Assembly (NCBI RefSeq): GCF_014489475.1
Contig: NZ_CP060820.1
Span: 1,566,001-1,630,000, forward strand
DNA: 64,000 bases
From: Lysobacter terrestris
Lineage (GTDB): Bacteria > Pseudomonadota > Gammaproteobacteria > Xanthomonadales > Xanthomonadaceae
Direction: 5' to 3'
The notes beneath the pieces were generated by a model. That model searched no databases. It saw only the letters and a program-made list of their open reading frames with translations, and was not told where the DNA came from. Every line of letters begins with the position of its first letter. The first letter of the stretch is position 1. The translations under genes were made by a program, and so were the position numbers. Of the stretch, positions 57,830-64,000 are shown one piece after another.

Positions 57830-60800
57830 TCAGGCGACCTTCACGATCCGCAGCGGGTTGCTCCATTCCTTCAGCAGCTCGGCCTCGCGCGCCTTGGCCT
57901 TGTGCAGGTGGTCTTCCTTGACGTGGCCGTAGCCGCGGATGTGCTCCGGAATCGAGGCGATCTCCGCCGCCAGGTCGACGTTGCCGCGATCCAGCTTGCC
58001 GAGCAGGCCGTCGACCGTCGCGAAGTAGTCGACGATCAGCTGGCGCTCCATCCTGCGCTCCTCGGTCTTGCCGAAGATGTCGAAGGCGGTGCCGCGGAAG
58101 CGGCGGGCCTTGGCCAGCCACTTGAACGCGGTGAACACCCACGGGCCGAATTCCTGCTTGATCAGGCGGCCCTGCGCGTCCTTCTTCGCCAGCAGCGGCG
58201 GGGCGAGGTGGAACTTGAGCTTGTAGTCGCCGTCGAACTGCTGCTCCAGCTTCTTCTGGAAGTCGCCGCTGGTGTAGAGGCGCGCGACCTCGTACTCGTC
58301 CTTGTAGGCCATCAGCTTGAAGGCGTAGCGGGCGACGGCTTCGGTCAGGTCGGTCGAGCCCGCCGCCTTCTTCTCCTCGGCCGCGCGCACCCTGGCGACG
58401 AAGTCGCTGTAGCGCTTGGCGTAGGCGGCGTCCTGGTAGTCGGTGAGGAAGGCGACGCGGCGCGCGACCAGCTCGTCGAGCGAACGCGACAGGCGCGCGT
58501 CGTCGAGCGGCAGGAACGCGACGGTGTCGCCGCTGCTGGCGTGCGCCGGCACGTGGCGCAGCTCGTCGCCGTCGCGGGTCTTGAGCGGCGCGGCATTCGC
58601 GCCCCACTCGTGGCCTTCCCACTCGCCGGCCTTGAGCATCGGCAGTTCGTGCGGGGTCGCTTCGGCGGCGGTCGGCGCGTTGCGGATCAGGCCGGCGGCT
58701 TCGGCCACGGCGGTCGGATCGATCGCGGCCAGGCGGCCCCAGGCGAACGCGGTCTTGTTCATCTCGATCGCGGCGCCGTTGAGTTCGATCGCGCGCATCA
58801 GCGAATCAAACGCGATCGGCACCAGACCCTGCTGCCAGGCATAGCCGAGGATGAACAGGTTGGTCGCGATCGCGTCGCCGAGCAGCGCGGTGGCGAGCTG
58901 GGTGGCGTCGACCACGTGCAGGCGTTCGGCGGCCTGTTCGCTGGTGCCCAGCGCCTTGGAGATCGCGGAAACGATGTCGGTGGCCGGGAACTGCATGTCC
59001 GGACGCGTGGTGAAGGTGCCCGGCATTGCTTCGTAGCTGTTGAGCACGACGTTGCTGCGGCCGGTGCGGATCTTCGACAGCACCCAGTAGTCGTTGACCA
59101 CGACCATGTCGCAGCCGAGCACGAGGTCGGCTTCACCGGCGGCGATGCGCACGGCGTGGATGTCGGCCGGCGTCCTGGCGATGCGGATGTGCGTGGTGAC
59201 GGCGCCGCCCTTCTGCGCGAGACCGGTCTGGTCGAGCACGGTCGAGCCCTTGCCTTCCAGATGCCCGGCCATGCCGAGCAGCGCGCCGATGGTCACGACG
59301 CCGGTGCCGCCGACGCCGGTGAGCAGGATGTTCCAGGGCTGGTCGAGCGCGGGCAGGGTCGGCATCGGCAGATCGGCGAGGCGGTCCTTGGCGTTGCTGC
59401 CCTTCTTCTTCTTCAGACCACCGCCTTCGACGGTGACGAAGCTCGGGCAGAAGCCGTTGACGCAGGAATAGTCCTTGTTGCAGTTGGACTGGTCGATCTC
59501 GCGCTTGCGGCCGAATTCGGTTTCCTTCGGCAGCACCGAGACGCAGAACGACTTCTTGCCGCAGTCGCCGCAGCCTTCGCACACCAGCGAGTTGACCATC
59601 ACCCGCTTCTGCGGATCGACCATCTTGCCGCGCTTGCGGCGGCGGCGCTTCTCGGTGGCGCAGGTCTGGTCGTAGATCAGGACGGACACGCCCTTCACTT
59701 CGCGCAGGCGCTTCTGCACCGCGTCGAGTTCCTTGCGGTCGTAGTACTCGACGCCGGCCGGGAACAGCTCGCGACCCGGCTGGTTCCACGAGGTCCACTT
59801 GGCGATGTCGTCGGAGACCAGCACGATCGTCTGCACGCCCTCGCTGCGCACCTGGTGTGCGATCTGCGGCACGGTCAGGGTGCCGTCGACCGGCTGGCCG
59901 CCGGTCATCGCGACTGCGTCGTTGTAGAGGATCTTGTAGGTGATGTTGACGCCGGCGGCGATCGACTGGCGGATCGCCAGCGAACCCGAGTGGAAGTAGG
60001 TGCCGTCGCCGAGGTTCTGGAACACGTGCGGCGTGTCGGTGAACGCCGACTGGCCCGCCCAGGTCACGCCTTCGCCGCCCATGTGGGTGAAGGTGTCGGT
60101 GCTGCGGTCCATCCAGGTGACCATGTAATGGCAACCGATGCCGCCCAGCGCGCGCGAACCTTCCGGCACCACCGTCGAGGTGTTGTGCGGGCAGCCCGAG
60201 CAGTAATGCGGCACGCGCGGGAACTGCGCGCGCGGCAAGGCGAGTTCGGATTCCTTCTCCGCCATCCACTTGAGCACGTTCTCGATGTGCTCGGTGTTGT
60301 GGAACTTCTGGATGCGCTTGGCGATGACGCCGGCGATGCGCGCCGGGGTGAGTTCGCCGGTGCTGGGCAGGATCCACTCGCCGCTTTCGTCGTACTTGCC
60401 GACGATCGACGGACGGCCGCCACCGTCCCAGTTGTACATCGACTCCTTCATCTGGCTTTCGATGAAGGCGTGCTTCTCCTCGACCACCAGGATGTCCTGC
60501 AGGCCGCGCGCGAAGTTGCGCAGGCCGACCGGTTCCAGCGGCCAGGTCATGCCGACCTTGTAGACGCGGATGCCGAGGTCGGCGCAGGCGCGCGCGTCCA
60601 GGCCGAGGTATTCCAGCGCCTGCAGCACGTCGAGGTAGGACTTGCCGGTGGTGATGATGCCCAGGCGCGCGTTCGGCGAATCGAGCACGATGCGGTCGAT
60701 GCGGTTGGCGCGGGCGAAGGCCTGCGCCGCCTTCACCGCGTACTGGTGCAGGCGCATTTCCTGGTTCAGCGGCGGATCCGGCCAGCGGATGTTGAGGCCG

Positions 60801-61555
60801 CCGTCGGGCATCTCGAAATCGGTGGGGATGACGATGTCGAGCGCGAGCGGGTTGACGTCGACCGACGCCGACGACTCCACGGTCTCGGCGATCGTCTTGA
60901 AGCCGACCCAGCGACCGGTGTAACGCGACATCGCCCAGCCGACCAGGCCCATGTCGAGGATGTCCTGCACGCCGGCCGGGTTGAGCACCGGCATCATCGC
61001 GCTGACGAATTCGTGTTCGGAGCCGTGCGGCAGCGTCGAGGAGCGGCAGGCATGGTCGTCGGCCGCCAGCGCGAGCACGCCGCCGAACTTGCCGGTGCCG
61101 GCGGCGTTGGCGTGCTTGAACACGTCACCGCAGCGATCCACGCCCGGGCCCTTGCCGTACCACATGCCGTAGACGCCATCGACCTTCGCGCCGGGGAACA
61201 GGTTGGTCTGCTGCGAGCCCCACACCATCGTCGCGCCGAGGTCTTCGTTGAGGCCCGGGGTGAACTTCACCCCCGCCTTCTCCATGTGCTTCTTGGCGCG
61301 CCACAGCTCCAGGTCGAAGCCGCCCAGCGGCGAGCCGCGGTAGCCGGAGATGAAACCGGCGGTGTTCAGGCCCGCGGCCTGGTCGCGCAGGCGCTGCATC
61401 AGCGGCAGGCGCACCAGCGCCTGCACGCCGGACAGGTAGATGCGGCCTTCGACGCGGCTGTACTTGTGATCCAGCGTGTAGTCGGGATCGACCACCGAGT
61501 TGGTGAGCGACGTATTGGCCGAGGACGGCGAGCTGAGTTCGGCTGTGCTGGTCAT
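57830..61555 (-). CDS. Single-chain indolepyruvate/2-oxoacid:ferredoxin oxidoreductase
   Basis: This 1241-residue protein fuses the alpha and gamma parts of indolepyruvate ferredoxin oxidoreductase. Regions in order are a pyrimidine-domain-like N-terminus (YLSGVQALVRLPLMQR; SGYRGSPLGGFD), a ThDP-binding region (CSGCPHNTSTVVPEGSRA; ILYNDAVAMTGGQPVDG), a cysteine-rich Fe-S region (CEGCGDCGKKSFC; CNKDYSCVNGFCPSF) and a gamma-like domain (TGVGGTGVVTIGALLGMAG). It oxidatively decarboxylates arylpyruvates from aromatic amino acids to acyl-CoA. Proteobacterial fused forms work under aerobic conditions. With PhhA it belongs to aromatic amino acid catabolism. Confidence 0.92.
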   Translation of the reverse strand: MTSTAELSSPSSANTSLTNSVVDPDYTLDHKYSRVEGRIYLSGVQALVRLPLMQRLRDQAAGLNTAGFISGYRGSPLGGFDLELWRAKKHMEKAGVKFTPGLNEDLGATMVWGSQQTNLFPGAKVDGVYGMWYGKGPGVDRCGDVFKHANAAGTGKFGGVLALAADDHACRSSTLPHGSEHEFVSAMMPVLNPAGVQDILDMGLVGWAMSRYTGRWVGFKTIAETVESSASVDVNPLALDIVIPTDFEMPDGGLNIRWPDPPLNQEMRLHQYAVKAAQAFARANRIDRIVLDSPNARLGIITTGKSYLDVLQALEYLGLDARACADLGIRVYKVGMTWPLEPVGLRNFARGLQDILVVEEKHAFIESQMKESMYNWDGGGRPSIVGKYDESGEWILPSTGELTPARIAGVIAKRIQKFHNTEHIENVLKWMAEKESELALPRAQFPRVPHYCSGCPHNTSTVVPEGSRALGGIGCHYMVTWMDRSTDTFTHMGGEGVTWAGQSAFTDTPHVFQNLGDGTYFHSGSLAIRQSIAAGVNITYKILYNDAVAMTGGQPVDGTLTVPQIAHQVRSEGVQTIVLVSDDIAKWTSWNQPGRELFPAGVEYYDRKELDAVQKRLREVKGVSVLIYDQTCATEKRRRRKRGKMVDPQKRVMVNSLVCEGCGDCGKKSFCVSVLPKETEFGRKREIDQSNCNKDYSCVNGFCPSFVTVEGGGLKKKKGSNAKDRLADLPMPTLPALDQPWNILLTGVGGTGVVTIGALLGMAGHLEGKGSTVLDQTGLAQKGGAVTTHIRIARTPADIHAVRIAAGEADLVLGCDMVVVNDYWVLSKIRTGRSNVVLNSYEAMPGTFTTRPDMQFPATDIVSAISKALGTSEQAAERLHVVDATQLATALLGDAIATNLFILGYAWQQGLVPIAFDSLMRAIELNGAAIEMNKTAFAWGRLAAIDPTAVAEAAGLIRNAPTAAEATPHELPMLKAGEWEGHEWGANAAPLKTRDGDELRHVPAHASSGDTVAFLPLDDARLSRSLDELVARRVAFLTDYQDAAYAKRYSDFVARVRAAEEKKAAGSTDLTEAVARYAFKLMAYKDEYEVARLYTSGDFQKKLEQQFDGDYKLKFHLAPPLLAKKDAQGRLIKQEFGPWVFTAFKWLAKARRFRGTAFDIFGKTEERRMERQLIVDYFATVDGLLGKLDRGNVDLAAEIASIPEHIRGYGHVKEDHLHKAKAREAELLKEWSNPLRIVKVA

Positions 61556-61735
61556 GGGGCGTGACTCGTGGCGCGCGGCGGGGGCCGCGGGTGGCTGCGG
61601 TACACCCGGCACTGCGCCCCACGACCGGCAGGTCGCGGGCAAAGTCCCGAGCAAAGACTCGGAATTATAACAGCCGGGGCCGACCGGCCTTGGCCCGCAA
61701 AGCGCCTCCCCCGCAGGCGGGGACGGGGTCCGGGG

Positions 61736-62881
61736 TCAGGCCTGGCCCGCGATCCAGCTGCTGCGGACCTGCAGGGCGGCGTCCAGCGCCACCAGGTCGG
61801 CGCGGTAGCCGGGGGCGATCCGGCCCAGCTCGCCGCCCAGGCCGAGGAAATCGGCCGGATAGGCCGAGGCCATCCGGCAGGCCTCGGCCAGCGGCAGCCC
61901 CAGCCGCTGCACGGTGTTGCGCACCGCCGTGGCCATGTCCAGGGCCGAGCCGGCCAGGGTGCCGTCGGCGGTGGTGCACTTGCCGTCGCGGCAGGTCATC
62001 GCGACGCCGTACAGGGAAAAGTCCGCGCGCTTGCCGCCGACCGGCGGCATCGCATCGGTCACCAGCAGCATCTTCCCGGCCGGCTTGGCGGCGATGGCCA
62101 CGCGCAGCGCGGTGTCGTGCACGTGGTGGCCGTCGACGATCAGCCCGCACCAGCTGCCCGCATCGGCGAGCGCGGCGCCGACCGCGCCGGGGTCGCGGCT
62201 GAGCAGCGGCGTCATCGCGTTGAACAGGTGGGTGACGCCGCGCACGCCGGCGGCGAAGGCGGCGGCGAGCTGTTCGCTGCTCGCCGCGGTGTGGCCGGCG
62301 CAGACGATCACGCCACGCGCCGCCAGCGCGCGCAGGGTCCCGGGTGCGAAACGCTCGGGTGCCAGCGTGAGCATGGTGCGGCCGACACCGAGCGAGGCGA
62401 CCAGGTCGAGCTCGCCGGCATCGGGGCTGTGGAACTTGTGCGGGTCGTGCACGCCCTTGCGCGCTTCGGCGAGGTACGGCCCTTCCAGGTGGATGCCGAG
62501 GATGCCGGGCACGTCCTGCGCGATCGCCTCGCGCACCGCGGCGATCGCGCGCTGCATCACCGCGACATCGTCGCTGATCAGCGTCGGCATCAGCCCGGTG
62601 GTGCCGAAACGGCGGTGCGCGGCGGCGATCCGACGCAGGCCGTCGACGCTCGGCGTGTCGTTGAACAGCACGTCGCCGCCGCCGTTGACCTGGGTGTCGA
62701 TGAAGCCCGGCACCAGGTAGCCGCCCTGCAGGTCGACCGCCTGCGCGCCGGTCGCAGCCTCGCCCGGCAGCAGCGCGACGATGTGGCCGTCCTCGACCAC
62801 CACGCTGACGTCGCGCTCGAAACCGCGCTCGGTCAGCACCTGGCCGTTGCGGAAGACGAGCGGGCGGGGCGGTGCGTTCAT
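61736..62881 (-). CDS. nagA: N-acetylglucosamine-6-phosphate deacetylase
   Basis: This 381-residue amidohydrolase removes acetate from GlcNAc-6-phosphate. Motifs are VPGFIDTQVNGGGDVLFND, HLEGPYLAEARKGVH (catalytic metal region), AGHTAASSEQL, THLFNAM, DGHHVH and the catalytic Asp in LVTDAMPPVG. The ending GRIAPGYRADLVALD is the usual composite-domain close. It is divergent from a glucokinase gene 216 bp away; together they point to chitin or amino-sugar use. Confidence 0.95.
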   Translation of the reverse strand: MNAPPRPLVFRNGQVLTERGFERDVSVVVEDGHIVALLPGEAATGAQAVDLQGGYLVPGFIDTQVNGGGDVLFNDTPSVDGLRRIAAAHRRFGTTGLMPTLISDDVAVMQRAIAAVREAIAQDVPGILGIHLEGPYLAEARKGVHDPHKFHSPDAGELDLVASLGVGRTMLTLAPERFAPGTLRALAARGVIVCAGHTAASSEQLAAAFAAGVRGVTHLFNAMTPLLSRDPGAVGAALADAGSWCGLIVDGHHVHDTALRVAIAAKPAGKMLLVTDAMPPVGGKRADFSLYGVAMTCRDGKCTTADGTLAGSALDMATAVRNTVQRLGLPLAEACRMASAYPADFLGLGGELGRIAPGYRADLVALDAALQVRSSWIAGQA

Positions 62882-63097
62882 GGCGGACAGTCTCGCTGAT
62901 CGGCGGGTGCGGCGCGCGGATTGATCCATACGCCACGCGCCGTCGCAATGGCCGCGCGGCGAAACGCTGGCGCCGTGCGGGTCCATCGTGCCGCGATTGT
63001 TGCTAACGTCGCGGACCTTCCGGGACGGGTGGAGCGGTGGCATGCAGTCGAGGGCAGGGCGGGTCGATGGGCGCCGGTTGGCATGCGGAGCGCGTCC
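62882..63097. promoter_or_regulatory. Divergent nagA/glk promoter region
   Basis: These 216 bases separate the two divergent sugar genes and must hold both promoters. I found no convincing LacI- or GntR-type operator palindrome in it. Confidence 0.35.
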
Positions 63098-64000
63098 ATG
63101 AGCGCCGCCCGGCAGCGCTTCGTCGCCGCCGACGTCGGCGGCACCAATGCGCGCATCGCGCTGGTGCAGTCCGGCGACGACGGTCGTCCGGCCGTGCTTG
63201 CCTACCGCCGGTATCCATGCGGCGACTACCCCGGCCTGGGCGCGATCCTCGCCGACTTCGTCGCCGGCCACGCCGCGGGCTTCGGGCGCGCCGACTTCGA
63301 ACGCATGGCCATCGCCAGCGCCGGGGTGGTGCTCGACGGCGAAGTCATCAACTCCAACCTGCCCTGGCGCATCGTCCTGGGCGACCTGCGCCGCGAGCTG
63401 GCCCTGCGCGAGCTGCACGTCATCAACGACTTTGCCGCGGCCGCGTACGGCTCGCAGCAACTGGCGCCGGCCGATTCGCGCCTGCTCACGCCGGGCGTGG
63501 TGCAGGCCGCGCCCGGGCCGGCGCTGGTGATCGGGCCGGGTACCGGCCTGGGCGCCGCGGTGTGCCTCCCGCAGCCGCGGGGCCTGGTGGTGCTGCCGAG
63601 CGAAGCGGGCATGGCCGCGTTCGCGCCCGGTACCGCGCGCGAGATCGAGGTGCTGCGCTGGCTGCAGCGGCGCGGCCGGCACGTGGCGACCGAGCAGCTG
63701 CTCTCCGGCCCGGGCCTGCGCAACCTCTACGAGGCGCTGTGCGCGCTCGACGGCACGCCGCCGCAGCTGCACGCGCCCGCCGCGATCAGCGACGCCGCGC
63801 GCCGCGGCGATGCGCTCGCGCGCGAGGCGGTGCTGGGCTTCTGCGCGCTGCTCGGCAGCGTGATCGGCGACCTCGCCATGGTCAGCAGCGCGCAGGTCGT
63901 GCACGTGGCCGGCGGGATCGTGCCGCAGCTCGCCGACTTCCTGCCGCAGAGCGACTTCCGCAGCCGCCTGGTCGACAAGGGCGCGATGCGCGCGGTGCTC
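63098..64000 (+). CDS. glk: Glucokinase (ROK-independent Glk type), cut by window edge
   Basis: The first 301 codons are present and stay open to the window end. The protein starts with the phosphate-binding motif VAADVGGTNARIALV, then IASAGVVLDGEVINSNLPW, HVINDFAAAAYG (catalytic Asp), VIGPGTGLGAA and PSEAGMAAFAPGT. This is the proteobacterial Glk family, which phosphorylates glucose with ATP. GGAG lies eight bases before the ATG at 63098. The position beside nagA leaves open that it also phosphorylates GlcNAc. Confidence 0.92.
   Translation, partial: MSAARQRFVAADVGGTNARIALVQSGDDGRPAVLAYRRYPCGDYPGLGAILADFVAGHAAGFGRADFERMAIASAGVVLDGEVINSNLPWRIVLGDLRRELALRELHVINDFAAAAYGSQQLAPADSRLLTPGVVQAAPGPALVIGPGTGLGAAVCLPQPRGLVVLPSEAGMAAFAPGTAREIEVLRWLQRRGRHVATEQLLSGPGLRNLYEALCALDGTPPQLHAPAAISDAARRGDALAREAVLGFCALLGSVIGDLAMVSSAQVVHVAGGIVPQLADFLPQSDFRSRLVDKGAMRAVL

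Noticed and set aside
57902-61564. A 1220-codon open frame on the plus strand opposite the indolepyruvate oxidoreductase
   Set aside because: It is a shadow frame of GC-rich codon use. The translation is rich in His/Arg/Val/Asp repeats without any motif, while the minus strand encodes a complete, recognisable enzyme.

Overview
The window looks like chromosome from a high-GC gammaproteobacterium of the Lysobacter/Xanthomonas group. The evidence is indirect: very GC-rich third codon positions, long open antisense frames over most genes, a phhA gene divergent from an Lrp-type regulator, a single-chain indolepyruvate oxidoreductase, a complete mla operon, and dispersed intergenic hairpin repeats. 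I saw no transposase, integrase, phage structural gene, rRNA, tRNA or CRISPR array. Genus is inference from gene content only.

Layout. Positions 1-1281: a cut MFS transporter gene divergent from a LysR regulator. 1337-5867 (minus): a non-homologous end-joining operon ligD-ku followed by a MerR/TPR protein. 5903-7299: DUF72 protein and alpha/beta hydrolase. 7348-11132 (minus): a less GC-rich accessory stretch with a membrane protein, AraC regulator, short-chain dehydrogenase and serine hydrolase. 11337-14145: a DesK/NarL-type two-component pair divergent from a membrane protein. 14153-19493: DUF389 protein, phhA, Lrp regulator, two envelope proteins, rhomboid protease. 19836-22280: an RlmI-type rRNA methyltransferase and an unrecognised five-cysteine protein. 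22419-25710: YdeP-type molybdoprotein, small winged-helix protein and FdhD, translationally overlapped. 25717-27532: GFA-family protein and RmuC. 27635-32031 (minus): mlaFEDCBA. 32195-40997: recC-recB-recD. 41183-44411: glycine-zipper protein, folE, an NTF2-like lipoprotein and a secreted M64 metallopeptidase. 44474-50493 (minus): gltB-gltD. 51110-57547: Tet-type efflux pump, a barnase/barstar pair, an I78-type inhibitor lipoprotein, an MBOAT/SGNH acyltransferase pair, a frameshifted small gene and a DUF938 methyltransferase. 57830-64000: indolepyruvate oxidoreductase, nagA and the start of a glucokinase gene.

Functionally the window is mostly core metabolism and genome maintenance: two double-strand-break pathways (RecBCD and Ku/LigD, plus RmuC), nitrogen assimilation (GltBD), aromatic amino acid catabolism (PhhA, IOR), outer-membrane lipid homeostasis (Mla) and amino-sugar use (NagA, Glk). 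The least explained items are the five-cysteine protein at 21129-22280, the MerR/TPR protein in the end-joining operon, the DUF389 protein with a probable OmpA-like tail, an MlaA without a lipidation cysteine, paired 11-bp palindromes next to the two-component genes, and three copies of a composite hairpin repeat.
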